A stretch of 64,000 nt of DNA, taken from assembly GCA_964590005.1 (NCBI GenBank), contig CAZPVJ010000186.1, positions 16,050-80,049 on the forward strand, written 5' to 3'. Below the pieces are notes generated by a model, which was not told the DNA's origin, did no database searches, and saw only the letters and a program-made list of their open reading frames with translations. This DNA is from CALJFL01 sp964590005 (GTDB lineage: Bacteria > Pseudomonadota > Gammaproteobacteria > Pseudomonadales > Halieaceae). Within the stretch, counting starts at the first letter, position 1, and every line of letters begins with the position of its first letter. A program made the translations under genes and the position numbers. This document shows positions 8,379 through 17,537 of this stretch, one piece after another.

Positions 8379-11300
8379 ATGAATATTGGAGAGTACTCCG
8401 TAGAGAACAAGGTTATCTCCTGGCTGCTAATTGTCATTATGGTGGCCGGTGGTTTGTTTGCATTTGAGCGTATGGGCAAACTTGAGGACCCCGCATTCAC
8501 TATCAAATCGGCGAAAATCCTGACCCAGTACCCGGGTGCTACCGCGGCCGAAGTCCAGGAAGAGCTGACCTACCATCTGGAAGACGCGATTCAGAAACTG
8601 CCACAGCTCAAGTGGATCAAGATGTCGGTTTCCCGGCCGGGACTGTCCGATATCCTCGTCGATTTCAAGGACGAGTACAAAGCCGACGACTTACCCAATA
8701 TCTTTGACGAGCTGCGCCGGAAGATAGCCGATGTACAGCCTTCATTACCCCCCGGTGCGTTAGCGCCCATGGTCATCGACGATTTTGGCGACGTTTACGG
8801 CGTCTACCTCGTTTTGACCGGCGACGGATACAGCTGGCGCGAGCTCTACGACACCGCCGACGATTTAAAACGCCAATTGGTCCTTGTTGACGGCGTTCGC
8901 AAGGTGGTGATTGACGGGGTACAGAAAGAGGTGGTTTACCTCGATATCTCGAGAAGCAGCATGGCCGAGCTGGGTATAGACCTGGCGCATATCGGCGAGG
9001 TGCTGGGCTCCCAGAACGTGGTGGTTAATTCAGGGAACGTGCAGGTTGGCGATGATTACCTGCGTATCAGCCCCACCGGAAACTTCGAATCCGTGCAGGA
9101 GATGGGTGAACTGCTGCTGGATTCCAGTGAGCGCAAACTGATCAAGCTGAAAGATATCGCCACTATAACCCGCGCCTATGAAGAAGTGCCGCAGAAGATC
9201 TATTACGTCAATGGCAAGCCCGGGCTGAGTATCGGTATCTCCATGGCGGCGGGCCAAAATGTCGTCGAAGTGGGCGAACGACTGAATCGTAAAATCCATG
9301 AGTTACTGCCCATAACACCTGTGGGTATGAGTCTGGAACCTATTTATGACCAGCCGGCAGAGGTCGATGCGTCGGTGAGTGGGTTCCTGATCAGTGTGGC
9401 CCAGGCCGTGGGCATCGTAATCGCGGTCTTGTTGGTGTTTATGGGCTTGCGCACCGGAATCATTATAGGCGCCGTGTTACTGATTACCGTGGCGGGAACC
9501 CTGTTTCTTATGTGGTTGTACGGCATTGAGTTACAGCGAATCTCCCTGGGTGCTCTGGTGATCGCCCTGGGTATGCTGGTAGATAATGCGATCGTTGTTG
9601 CCGAGGGTATGCTCGTGCGCATGCAAAACGGCACTGATGCCCGCGAGGCGGCGGGAGAGGCCGTGGGCAAGACTATCTGGGCATTGTTGGGTGGCACAGC
9701 GATTGGCATCCTGGCGTTCTCGGCGATTGGCCTGTCCCCGGATAACACCGGCGAATTCGCCAGCTCCCTGTTCTACGTGATCCTGATTTCTCTGTCGCTC
9801 AGCTGGATTACCGCGGTGAGTTCAACGCCACTGCTGTGCGCCTTGTTGCTCAAAGTTGATCCTTCAACAGCGGAGAGCGACCCTTATGGCGGCAAGTTAT
9901 TCCAGGGTTACCGGAAGCTGGTGGGGCTGGCGGTTGATAACCGCTGGCTGACTATCGCCGGTGCAGCAGGCCTGTTCGTTGCGGCAGTCATTGGCTTTGG
10001 TTCAGTAAAAAGCGGCTTTTTCCCCGACTCAAATACACCTATTTTCTTCGTCGATGTTTGGGAGCCCGAGGGATCGGATATCCGTAAGACTCGCGATGAT
10101 ACATTAAAGGTCAGCGATTTTATTCGGCAACAGCCCGGAGTGCTGCAGACGACTTCGGTTATCGGCGGGCCGCATCAGCGCTTCACGCTGGTCTATGACT
10201 CCAAGGAGCCGGCGCGCGTCTATAGCCAGATCATTGTGCGCACAGAATCGCGGGAGCAGATACCCGCTATCTGGGATGCCACTGCCCAGTTCATGCAACA
10301 GGAAATGCCCTGGACCGATCCGATCATCAAGGCCCTGCGCATAGGCCCCGGGCGCGACGCCAAGATCGAGGCGCGCTTCTCAGGACCCGACCCCGAGCTG
10401 TTGAGGCAGTTATCGGAAAAAGCGCAGGCAATTATGCGTGCAGACGCCGAATCAAAAGATGTGCGAGACGACTGGCGCTCACCGGTCAAGGTGGTGACTC
10501 CCATTTTTAACGAGCAAGTGGGTCGTCAGTTGGGAGTGACCCGCGAAAATCTCGGCTCCGCCATGAAGTTCGCTTTTGACGGTGCGACAGCCGGCTCCTA
10601 TCGGGACGGAATCCGGGTATTGCCGATTCGTATCAGGGCCCCGGATGTGGAGCGAGGCGACATCGACAGCATGCAGGATATCCAGGTATGGAGCGCTGTA
10701 CTGGGGCGCACCATACCGGTATCTCAGGTAGTGTCCGGCTTTGAGACGCGATGGGAAAATGCCGCAGTGCGCAGCCGCGATCGTAACCAGACGATCATTG
10801 CTTCGTGCAACCCTACCGGCGAATTGGCCACGCCGCTCTTCGCACGCCTGCGTCCGCAGATAGAAGCCATCGACCTTCCGGCAGGGTACTCGCTGGCCTG
10901 GGGTGGCGAGTACGAGGATTCCCAGAACGCCCAAAAAGGCCTGGGAGCATCGCTTCCCGTCGGGTTCTTGCTAATGATTCTCACCAGCATTTTTCTATTC
11001 GGCAAGCTTCGACAACCGGCCATTATCTGGTTAACCGTGCCGCTGGCAATTATCGGTATTACCGCGGGTCTGCTGACAACCGGTGGTGCCTTCGATTTTA
11101 TGTCTCTGCTGGGCGCATTGTCGCTGGTAGGCTTGCTGATCAAGAATGCAATCGTTCTTATTGAGGAAATTGACCAGCAAATCGAAACCGGTAAGGATCG
11201 CTACGAGGCCGTACTGGACTCCGCTGTGAGCAGAATGCGCCCGGTCATGCTGGCGGCAGCGACTACTATCCTTGGACTTATTCCGCTGCTCTCAGATGTG

Positions 11301-11423
11301 TTTTTCGTGAATATGTCAGTGACCATTATGGCGGGGCTTGGATTTGCGTCGGTTCTTACGCTGATCGTAGTGCCGACGCTCTACGCTATATTCTTCAGAA
11401 TCAAGCGCTCTGCTGAGGGATAA
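8379..11423 (+). CDS. RND family efflux transporter permease
   Basis: A 1014-residue inner-membrane proton-driven pump of the AcrB/HAE superfamily. It has an N-terminal membrane helix, two large periplasmic loops and two six-helix bundles. TM4 carries the proton-relay segment ALGMLVDNAIVVAEG with paired acidic residues near 400. The second bundle ends with LSLVGLLIKNAIVLIEEID and a MRPVMLAAATTILGLIPL segment. It forms an operon with the adaptor 14 bp upstream. The substrate is unknown; the sequence is more like the hydrophobic-compound efflux group than the CusA metal pumps. A terminator-like hairpin follows, but its U-tract faces the opposite strand. Confidence 0.93.
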   Translation: MNIGEYSVENKVISWLLIVIMVAGGLFAFERMGKLEDPAFTIKSAKILTQYPGATAAEVQEELTYHLEDAIQKLPQLKWIKMSVSRPGLSDILVDFKDEYKADDLPNIFDELRRKIADVQPSLPPGALAPMVIDDFGDVYGVYLVLTGDGYSWRELYDTADDLKRQLVLVDGVRKVVIDGVQKEVVYLDISRSSMAELGIDLAHIGEVLGSQNVVVNSGNVQVGDDYLRISPTGNFESVQEMGELLLDSSERKLIKLKDIATITRAYEEVPQKIYYVNGKPGLSIGISMAAGQNVVEVGERLNRKIHELLPITPVGMSLEPIYDQPAEVDASVSGFLISVAQAVGIVIAVLLVFMGLRTGIIIGAVLLITVAGTLFLMWLYGIELQRISLGALVIALGMLVDNAIVVAEGMLVRMQNGTDAREAAGEAVGKTIWALLGGTAIGILAFSAIGLSPDNTGEFASSLFYVILISLSLSWITAVSSTPLLCALLLKVDPSTAESDPYGGKLFQGYRKLVGLAVDNRWLTIAGAAGLFVAAVIGFGSVKSGFFPDSNTPIFFVDVWEPEGSDIRKTRDDTLKVSDFIRQQPGVLQTTSVIGGPHQRFTLVYDSKEPARVYSQIIVRTESREQIPAIWDATAQFMQQEMPWTDPIIKALRIGPGRDAKIEARFSGPDPELLRQLSEKAQAIMRADAESKDVRDDWRSPVKVVTPIFNEQVGRQLGVTRENLGSAMKFAFDGATAGSYRDGIRVLPIRIRAPDVERGDIDSMQDIQVWSAVLGRTIPVSQVVSGFETRWENAAVRSRDRNQTIIASCNPTGELATPLFARLRPQIEAIDLPAGYSLAWGGEYEDSQNAQKGLGASLPVGFLLMILTSIFLFGKLRQPAIIWLTVPLAIIGITAGLLTTGGAFDFMSLLGALSLVGLLIKNAIVLIEEIDQQIETGKDRYEAVLDSAVSRMRPVMLAAATTILGLIPLLSDVFFVNMSVTIMAGLGFASVLTLIVVPTLYAIFFRIKRSAEG

Positions 11424-11431
11424 GCGACCAC

Positions 11432-11456
11432 AAAAAAGGGGCGCTGTGCGCCCCTT
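11432..11456 (-). terminator. Rho-independent terminator for the exported protein gene
   Basis: A 9-bp perfect stem AAGGGGCGC / GCGCCCCTT with a 3-base loop lies at 11436-11456. Read on the minus strand it is followed by a run of six T, a textbook intrinsic terminator for the gene at 11476-12093. On the plus strand it follows the RND permease stop but lacks a U-tract, so it probably works weakly in that direction. Confidence 0.8.
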
Positions 11457-11475
11457 GTTCGAAGATCAGTAGATG

Positions 11476-12093
11476 TTACTCGCTGGTCTTGTGCTCCAGG
11501 CTTAAGGCCAGAGCCTCGGTGTAAACAACCACGACAGTTTGACCTAGCGTTACGCCTTCCATTTTCTCAGGCTCAACGTCTCCCAACAGGTGTAGCTTGC
11601 CGCGTGGGTCCTTGAGAGTCACGGTGCCCAGGACTCGGTTCATGCCTTCTATGGTGCAAACCGCCCTGATAAGACGTGCGCCGCCAATGGCGGGGTTTTC
11701 GGGATCTTCTGAAATTCCGGCGTCTTCCAGTACAACCCAGGGTTCAGCCTTCTCAGCGTCCGTGGGCTCACGTAACTCACCCTCCAGTGCGGTCAGGTAG
11801 GTGGCCACGACGGTATCACCAACGCTGACGTCCTCGAGCTTTACTACCTGCTCAGTTGCGGTAATTGTAAACGGTGCGCCGGTCGGCCCCTGCAGCGTAA
11901 CCTGCTTGGTTTCCAGGTCGATGTCGGTGATAACCGCCTCTACGGTCAGGGCCATGGCCCTGACATTGGCTTCCGCTTCGGCGGCTTCGGCACTGGCGTG
12001 GTTATCTGCCTGTGCTGACAGGGGCAGCAGCAGTGCCAAAGCGGCGAGGGTGGCGCCAAAGCGCGTCAGGGAAAATCTAATACTCTGGGTCAT
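11476..12093 (-). CDS. Exported hypothetical protein with two related beta-rich repeats
   Basis: 205 residues with a clear Sec signal peptide (hydrophobic stretch about 14-27, cleavage after SAQA). The mature part has two similar halves. The first contains KLEDVSVGDTVVATYLTAL, the second EKMEGVTLGQTVVVVYTEAL, each preceded by a V-T-L-x-x-P/D-x-G segment. This points to an internal duplication of a small beta-barrel-like unit. The function is unknown; the location is probably periplasmic. It is monocistronic, with its own terminator at 11432-11456. I do not recognise a named family. Confidence 0.75.
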   Translation of the reverse strand: MTQSIRFSLTRFGATLAALALLLPLSAQADNHASAEAAEAEANVRAMALTVEAVITDIDLETKQVTLQGPTGAPFTITATEQVVKLEDVSVGDTVVATYLTALEGELREPTDAEKAEPWVVLEDAGISEDPENPAIGGARLIRAVCTIEGMNRVLGTVTLKDPRGKLHLLGDVEPEKMEGVTLGQTVVVVYTEALALSLEHKTSE

Positions 12094-12187
12094 GCTTATT
12101 TAATCCTTTGGGTAATCGAACGAAACTGAAAGCTGGCACGGGCCGAACCTGTCAGGCGCCCTAACATACCGAGCCGGCTGTATTGAA

Positions 12188-13312
12188 TCAACCAGTTTGA
12201 GCCAGCCAGATTCGGAATTTACGATTTTCAGCCAGTATTTCAACCCGGCTAAATAGCCGCCTCAGTGTCGATTGATAGCCCAGATGCCTGTTGGCGACCA
12301 GGCAAAGCCTGCCGCCGGGCTCAAGGTAATCGGCTGCCTGCCTTATCAGTCGCCTGCCAACAAATTCGTCAACGGTATGCTGCTGGTGAAAGGGGGGATT
12401 ACACAGGATCAAATCGCCCTGCACAGCCAGGTCTAGCAAGCCATCGCCATGGTGGTATTGGACGGCAGCGAGGCGACTGTGTTGCTGCAGGTTGTAGCGA
12501 GCACTTTCGATTGCCATCGCTGACTCATCGCAAACAACCAACTTTTCGGTGAGGCCGCTCATCAGCGCCGCCAGGCCAAGTACGCCGTTTCCGCAGGCCA
12601 GGTCAACAACGCGGGCCGCGGGGGAGAGCGCCCCCAGGTGTTGCAGCAAAAACCGGCTCCCCAAATCCAGCTTGTCGCGACTGAATACATTGGGGGCTGC
12701 CCGCAACTCGAGACCTAGAGGCTCGCAGAAATAACTTGCTTCGTGACTGGCCGGCGATGGCCTTGCGCCGTCGACTGTGGCGCTGAACAAGCGCGCGTGG
12801 GAACGCCCTCGGTGACGCTCGGTCGGTCCCAGGTAGCGCTCCATGATGTCGGCAGTGTTCGGCGAAAGATGCTTATCCATCCCCGCTGCCAGTACGGTGG
12901 CCCCAACGGGCAAAAGCGTGGCAAGAGAGGCGAGCTGGTGCTCGAAATAGGGGAGTTGCTTGGGCACACGGATAACGGCACTGCGAGCACCAGCCCCGGG
13001 TGATTCGGTACTCCAGGTGACTTGTGTGGGGTCCTGCTGATTCAGTCGGGCGTTCTCTCGCATTCCCTGGGCACTGAGCCAGGAGTCCGTCCACAAACCT
13101 AGCGGACGCAGGCTTAGCGACAGTGCGCCATGCTCGTCATTGAGCACCATGACCCCCGATGTGTCGATAGCACGCTGGTGGCAAGCTTCCAGCAACAGGC
13201 TATCGGCGCTGCACCAGGGAAGCAGGGTATCCCCGTCCCGAACAGGGTAACGGGAGAGCGTGAAGTCGCCATAGGGCGTTGAGTAGTTATGCAAAGGGCC
13301 CTTTGCGGGCAC
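12188..13312 (-). CDS. rlmG: 23S rRNA (guanine-N2)-methyltransferase RlmG
   Basis: A SAM-dependent methyltransferase that modifies G1835 of 23S rRNA in E. coli. At 374 residues it has the same length and two-domain layout as E. coli RlmG: a catalytically inactive N-terminal Rossmann half with LNDEHGAL and IRVPKQL, then NVFSR, the SAM motif VVDLACGNGVLGL, VCDESAMA, and the guanine-N2 catalytic motif NPPFHQQH. The start is GTG at 13312, four bases after the mltD stop and behind GAAGG. It is the last gene of a gloB-mltD-rlmG minus-strand run. Assignment over the paralogue RsmC rests on the NPPFHQQH and NVFSR context. Confidence 0.9.
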   Translation of the reverse strand: MPAKGPLHNYSTPYGDFTLSRYPVRDGDTLLPWCSADSLLLEACHQRAIDTSGVMVLNDEHGALSLSLRPLGLWTDSWLSAQGMRENARLNQQDPTQVTWSTESPGAGARSAVIRVPKQLPYFEHQLASLATLLPVGATVLAAGMDKHLSPNTADIMERYLGPTERHRGRSHARLFSATVDGARPSPASHEASYFCEPLGLELRAAPNVFSRDKLDLGSRFLLQHLGALSPAARVVDLACGNGVLGLAALMSGLTEKLVVCDESAMAIESARYNLQQHSRLAAVQYHHGDGLLDLAVQGDLILCNPPFHQQHTVDEFVGRRLIRQAADYLEPGGRLCLVANRHLGYQSTLRRLFSRVEILAENRKFRIWLAQTG

Positions 13313-13316
13313 TGTT

Positions 13317-14651
13317 TCAGCCTTCGCTCACATAAAGAGTGAGGCGCTGGCCGGGCTGGAGGTACTTGCCCTCGTCCAGGGAGTTCCAGCTGATGATTTC
13401 ATCGATAGAGACGTTAAACTTGCCGGCGATAGCGTAAAGCGAGTCGCCCCGGCGGACCCGGTAGCCCTTTTTCACCCGCTCGGAGCTTCCGGAGGCCAGC
13501 GCGAGACTGCTGGCCCAGCCACTGCCCTTGGGTATCATCATGGTATCGCCGGCACGGATCAGGTTGCCGCGGACATTATTAACCTCTCGCAATAACCCGA
13601 CCTCGGTATCAAATTTGCGCGCTATACGAATGAGGCTGTCGCCCCGCTGTATTCTGTAGTGTTCCCAGGTAACCCGGTCTTCAGGTCCCAGTTGGGCGAT
13701 ACCTTCGGCGAAGCGAGCTCCCGTGCCAGTCGGGACCAGCAGCTCCTGTGCCTGGTCTGGTGCAGTAGCCCAGCGTATCTGCCCTGGGTTGTATGCCCGC
13801 AGCGCCTTGAGCTCCATCCCAGCAAGGTCCGCCGCGCGCAGCATCTCAATCTGGCCGCCGGTAGCAGCAACCTCGAAAGCAGGGCTGTTTGGCACCGGCG
13901 GAATATCGACACCCAGGCCGTCCGAATAAGCAATGATCGCGGTCAGCGCAATCAGCTTCGGAACATAATTCTCCGTCTCACGAGGCAAGTCCAGGGCCCA
14001 GTAGTTAGTGGGCCTTCCTTTCGCCTCGTTTGCGGCCCTGGCTCGTCCAACCCGCCCCTTACCGCCATTGTAGGCCGCGAGCGCTAGAAACCAGTCTTCG
14101 TCGAATTCAGCATGCAGCGCCTCCAGGTAATCCAGCGCTATCCGGGTAGACTCCCGCAGATCCTTGCGCCCGTCATACCACCAGTTGCGCTGTACCCCCA
14201 GGTGCTTGGCTGTGCTCGGAATAATCTGCCACAGGCCGGCCGCGTGCTCGGAGGAGTAGGCGAAGGGGTTGAGCGTGCTCTCAACCAGCGGCAGCAGGGC
14301 GATCTCCATGGGCAGCCCTCGCCGCTCCACTTCCTCGACAATGTAGTGGAGATAGATTTCAGCTCGCTGCGATACCACCGGGAGATAGTCGGGCTGGGCA
14401 AGAAAGCGATCACGGGCTTTGCCGATCTCCGTGTTATGAATACTTTGCCATGTCAGCTCGCGCCGCACCCTTTCCCAGAGGTCTTTGGCCGGGGGGAGTG
14501 GTTTTGCAGGAATCGGTGCGGTTGGTGTCAGAATGGGCTTCTGCTCAACAGCAGCGACTGTCGACTCGGCCTGCTCTACTGGTGGCGATGTCTGGCACCC
14601 AGCCAACAGCAATGCGCTAGAAATAACTAATAAAATGCCCCGTAACGTCAT
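13317..14651 (-). CDS. mltD: Membrane-bound lytic murein transglycosylase D (LysM)
   Basis: A peptidoglycan-cleaving lipoprotein of 444 residues. The lipobox LLAGC falls at about residues 15-19. The SLT catalytic domain has LPLVESTLNP (catalytic Glu) followed by GLWQIIPSTAKHLG and ALAAYNGGKGRV. Two C-terminal LysM domains each carry a RGDSL motif (RIQRGDSLIRIARKF and YRVRRGDSLYAIAGKF). The protein sits on the outer membrane and cuts glycan strands to 1,6-anhydro ends. Adjacency to gloB is the same as in E. coli. The start ATG at 14651 follows an AT-rich stretch of 34 bp after gloB. Confidence 0.93.
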   Translation of the reverse strand: MTLRGILLVISSALLLAGCQTSPPVEQAESTVAAVEQKPILTPTAPIPAKPLPPAKDLWERVRRELTWQSIHNTEIGKARDRFLAQPDYLPVVSQRAEIYLHYIVEEVERRGLPMEIALLPLVESTLNPFAYSSEHAAGLWQIIPSTAKHLGVQRNWWYDGRKDLRESTRIALDYLEALHAEFDEDWFLALAAYNGGKGRVGRARAANEAKGRPTNYWALDLPRETENYVPKLIALTAIIAYSDGLGVDIPPVPNSPAFEVAATGGQIEMLRAADLAGMELKALRAYNPGQIRWATAPDQAQELLVPTGTGARFAEGIAQLGPEDRVTWEHYRIQRGDSLIRIARKFDTEVGLLREVNNVRGNLIRAGDTMMIPKGSGWASSLALASGSSERVKKGYRVRRGDSLYAIAGKFNVSIDEIISWNSLDEGKYLQPGQRLTLYVSEG

Positions 14652-14685
14652 GTATTTATTACTTATTTTTTAATTAATAGTAGTC

Positions 14686-15459
14686 TTAGAAATTATCTTT
14701 CCAGCCGCGCACTGTAGCGAATACTTCGTCCCCTGTCTCCCCCTCCAATTTCCCTTGCAGCTTTAGGGACGCAATCAATTCGTCATTTTCGCAGCGCAGG
14801 AAGGGGTTGGTCGCCAGTTCAAGCTCCAACGTAGAGGGTACGGTGGCTTCATCACGCGCCCGGGTGGCTTCCGCTGCCGCTACCCGTTGCCGCAGGGCAG
14901 CATTGTCAGGCTCCACTGCGGACGCAAAGGCGAGGTTGGCCAGTGTATATTCATGGGCGCAGTAAACCCGGGTGCTGGCTGGCAGAGACGCCAGGCTTTG
15001 CAGGGAGTTGTGCATCATCGGTGCGGTGCCCTCAAATACTCGGCCACAGCCGCCAGCGAAAAGCGTGTCGCCGCACAATAGAACAGGCTGGTCACCATCA
15101 TGAAAGTAAGCGATGTGATCCAAGGTATGCCCTGGCACCTCCAGTACCGTGAATTCCAGGCCCAGCACCTGTGCGGTATCGCCTTGGGACAGCCTGTCAG
15201 TCACCTGGGCGATACCGGGGTTATGGGGTCCATACACCTGGCAGTCGTATTTTCCACACAGGGTGTCCAGTCCACCCACGTGATCGAAGTGGTGGTGGGT
15301 AATAATCACGCCTGTCAGCTCCAGGCCTAAGCGCTCCAGTGTATCGAGGACAGGCTGCGCATCGCCCGGGTCGACAACCCAGGCCTCGTTGCTGGCGTCA
15401 TCGCGAAGCAGCCAGATATAGTTATCTGAAAAAGCGGGAATCGGTTCGATCTGTAGCAT
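14686..15459 (-). CDS. gloB: Hydroxyacylglutathione hydrolase (glyoxalase II)
   Basis: Hydrolyses S-lactoylglutathione to lactate and glutathione in methylglyoxal detoxification. The MBL fold begins directly at MLQIEPIPAFSDNYIW, so the start was set at ATG 15459 (257 residues) although the frame is open further upstream. Metal ligands are seen in THHHFDHVGG, in PGHTLDHIAYF, in LLCGDTLFAGGCGR and in YCAHEYT. The N-terminal extension of the longer frame has no family similarity. It is divergent from the YafS-like methyltransferase across 72 bp, as in enterobacteria, where gloB and yafS are neighbours. Confidence 0.93.
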   Translation of the reverse strand: MLQIEPIPAFSDNYIWLLRDDASNEAWVVDPGDAQPVLDTLERLGLELTGVIITHHHFDHVGGLDTLCGKYDCQVYGPHNPGIAQVTDRLSQGDTAQVLGLEFTVLEVPGHTLDHIAYFHDGDQPVLLCGDTLFAGGCGRVFEGTAPMMHNSLQSLASLPASTRVYCAHEYTLANLAFASAVEPDNAALRQRVAAAEATRARDEATVPSTLELELATNPFLRCENDELIASLKLQGKLEGETGDEVFATVRGWKDNF

Positions 15460-15531
15460 TGGCTGCGTTCCAATCAAGTGAAAATACAGTAATATGCCAG
15501 TGGAGCACGGGCCCAATAGACGACTGGCTAG

Positions 15532-16317
15532 ATGGACAGCGATTTTAGCGATATTTCGGCGGAACTGGAAACCTGGTATGGCCGGGGCGCTGGTGGCTAC
15601 CTGCTGGCCGCGATTCGAAAATCGCTGGAGCCCATACTCGACACAGCCTTCGGTTACCACCTGCTACAGGTTGGCCCTCTCAGGCATCAACCACTCTTTG
15701 AACGGAGCCGCATCAACCACCGTGTGGTTTGCAGCGATAACGCCGGTGGTGAGGTCGGGCTGGTAGCGGTGGCGGAGGAACTTCCTATAGAGAGCGACAG
15801 CGTCGACGCGTTAATCGCTCCGCATTGCCTGGACTTCTCCGAACGCCCTCATCAGGCTCTGCGCGAGATGCAGCGGGTGGTCACTCCCCAGGGCAAACTC
15901 ATCATAATCGGCTTTAACCCGTACAGCTTGCTTGGAGCCGCAGCGCGGATACGCCAGCTGGCGGGGAGTAGTCTTTGGCGGGAGCACACCCCGGTTAGCC
16001 AGCATCGATTGACCGATTGGTTGCGACTGCTTGGTTGCCAGATTGAGAGCCAGCAAATGCTTTACAGGGTACCTCCAATAGGGAATGGGCGCCTGAGCCA
16101 ATGGCTCACACGGATGGATCAATGGGGTGAACGCCACGCCTTGCCCTGCGGGGGTATTTACATTATCCACGCGACGAAACAAGTCGCCGGCATTAATCGA
16201 CCGGACAGTGTGCGACGGCGTGAACGCCTTATGGGTCTGGCCGTGCCAAAGCCATCGGCAGTTCCCGCGCCGTCACCAGCTCGACCCGCCGCGCGCCAGG
16301 GGAACAGTAGTCGTTGA
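15532..16317 (+). CDS. YafS-like SAM-dependent methyltransferase
   Basis: A class I methyltransferase-like protein of 261 residues. The C-terminal half of the fold is standard (DSVDALIAPHCLDF, ALREMQRVVTPQGKLIIIGFNP). The glycine-rich SAM motif I is poorly conserved (LLQVGP instead of DxGxGxG), as in the YafS group. Its target is unknown. It sits between gloB and rnhA exactly where yafS does in E. coli. Its TGA stop overlaps the TTG start of rnhA (TTGA), implying translational coupling. The C-terminal tail is basic and proline/alanine rich. Confidence 0.75.
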   Translation: MDSDFSDISAELETWYGRGAGGYLLAAIRKSLEPILDTAFGYHLLQVGPLRHQPLFERSRINHRVVCSDNAGGEVGLVAVAEELPIESDSVDALIAPHCLDFSERPHQALREMQRVVTPQGKLIIIGFNPYSLLGAAARIRQLAGSSLWREHTPVSQHRLTDWLRLLGCQIESQQMLYRVPPIGNGRLSQWLTRMDQWGERHALPCGGIYIIHATKQVAGINRPDSVRRRERLMGLAVPKPSAVPAPSPARPAARQGNSSR

Positions 16318-16745
16318 AAGAAGTTGAGATTTTTACCGATGGTGCCTGCCGCGGAAATCCCGGGCCGGGCGGTTGGGGTGTGCTCCTTCGCTATGGCGAT
16401 GTCGAACGTGAACTCTATGGCGGAGAGCCGGAGACAACCAATAACAGGATGGAGCTACAAGCGGCAATAGAAGGCCTGCGAGCGCTAAAAGAGCGCTGTT
16501 CCGTAGTACTGACGACTGATTCGGTCTATGTAAAAAATGGCATCACGGAGTGGCTCGTCAACTGGAAGAAGAAAAACTGGAAAACCGCCGGTCGAAAACC
16601 GGTCAAGAATGCGGATCTCTGGCGTTTGCTTGATGAGCAAAACCAGCGACACGATGTGTCCTGGCACTGGGTTAAAGGACATAGCGGTCATCGTGAAAAC
16701 GAAATTGCCGATCAACTGGCTAATAGAGGGATTGATGAGCTGTAA
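16314..16745 (+). CDS. rnhA: Ribonuclease HI
   Basis: Degrades the RNA strand of RNA-DNA hybrids. 143 residues, close to the E. coli 155. The catalytic quartet is visible: D9 in IFTDG, E47 in RMELQA, D69 in TTDS and D133 in EIADQLAN. It also has the basic handle region (NWKKKNWKTAGRKPV) and the HWVKGHSGH loop. The start is TTG at 16314, needed to give the conserved MKxVEIFTDG beginning and coupled to the upstream stop. dnaQ follows 30 bp downstream on the same strand; in E. coli the two genes are divergent, so the arrangement differs here. Confidence 0.96.
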   Translation: MKEVEIFTDGACRGNPGPGGWGVLLRYGDVERELYGGEPETTNNRMELQAAIEGLRALKERCSVVLTTDSVYVKNGITEWLVNWKKKNWKTAGRKPVKNADLWRLLDEQNQRHDVSWHWVKGHSGHRENEIADQLANRGIDEL

Positions 16746-16775
16746 AAGGGTTTTAGGCTACTGTGGTGGCGGGCA

Positions 16776-17504
16776 ATGAGGCAGGTCGTGCTGGACACAG
16801 AAACAACCGGCCTTGATGTGGCACAGGGGCACCGAATAATCGAGATCGGTTGTGTCGAACTGGTGAACCGTAAACTAACAGGCAATCACTATCACCAGTA
16901 CATTAACCCCGAGCGCGATATCGACGCTGGCGCCATCGAGGTGCATGGCATTACCAATGAATTTTTGGCTGACAAACCGCTGTTCGCACCGATCGCCGAA
17001 GACTTTATGAGCTTTGTTGATGGTGCCGAGCTGATCATACATAACGCCCCCTTTGATATCGGCTTCCTGAACAGCGAGATGAATCGACTGGAACGTGGCT
17101 ATTCACCCCTTGAGGAGCGCTGTCGAATCATCGATACGCTGGTCATGGCGCGAGGAAAGCATCCCGGCCAACGTAATAATCTCGATGCGCTTTGCCAGCG
17201 TTACACCGTCGATAACTCTCAACGGGATTTACACGGCGCACTTCTGGATGCAGAGATCCTGGCGGACGTTTACCTGGCCATGACGGGCGGGCAAACAACG
17301 TTCCAGCTTAGCGACAATGCGTCGGCTGCTGACGGTGGCTCGGCAGCGGGGCAACAGACCGTGCGCCGCCTGCCGGGGAATCGAACAGCATTGCCGGTAA
17401 TAACAGCAAGTGCAGAAGAGCTGGTCGAACATGAAGCACAACTTGATGCTATAGCCGCTGCCAGCGACGGCAAGGTATTGTGGCGCGAGCGCGTCAAGAG
17501 TTAA
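16776..17504 (+). CDS. dnaQ: DNA polymerase III epsilon subunit (3'-5' proofreading exonuclease)
   Basis: A DEDDh exonuclease of 242 residues that proofreads for the replicative polymerase. The Exo I motif is VLDTETTGL (D7, E9), Exo II is in IIHNAPFDIGFLN, and Exo III is in the RDLHGALLDAEILADVYLAM segment with the catalytic His and Asp. The C-terminal part after about residue 185 would bind the alpha subunit. It is in the same orientation as rnhA, 30 bp downstream. It is convergent with nhaB, with a long hairpin overlapping both stop codons. Confidence 0.95.
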   Translation: MRQVVLDTETTGLDVAQGHRIIEIGCVELVNRKLTGNHYHQYINPERDIDAGAIEVHGITNEFLADKPLFAPIAEDFMSFVDGAELIIHNAPFDIGFLNSEMNRLERGYSPLEERCRIIDTLVMARGKHPGQRNNLDALCQRYTVDNSQRDLHGALLDAEILADVYLAMTGGQTTFQLSDNASAADGGSAAGQQTVRRLPGNRTALPVITASAEELVEHEAQLDAIAAASDGKVLWRERVKS

Positions 17505-17537
17505 GTCGAGTATTCCCAGGCCGAGGGAACTCGACTT
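17503..17537. terminator. Hairpin shared by the convergent dnaQ and nhaB 3' ends
   Basis: Arms AAGTCGAGT...TTCCC and GGGAACTCGACTT pair with a two-base bulge around a 7-base loop. The structure spans the gap between the two genes and includes both stop codons. There is no T-run on either side, so it is a bidirectional barrier or 3' end stabiliser rather than a classic intrinsic terminator. Confidence 0.5.
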
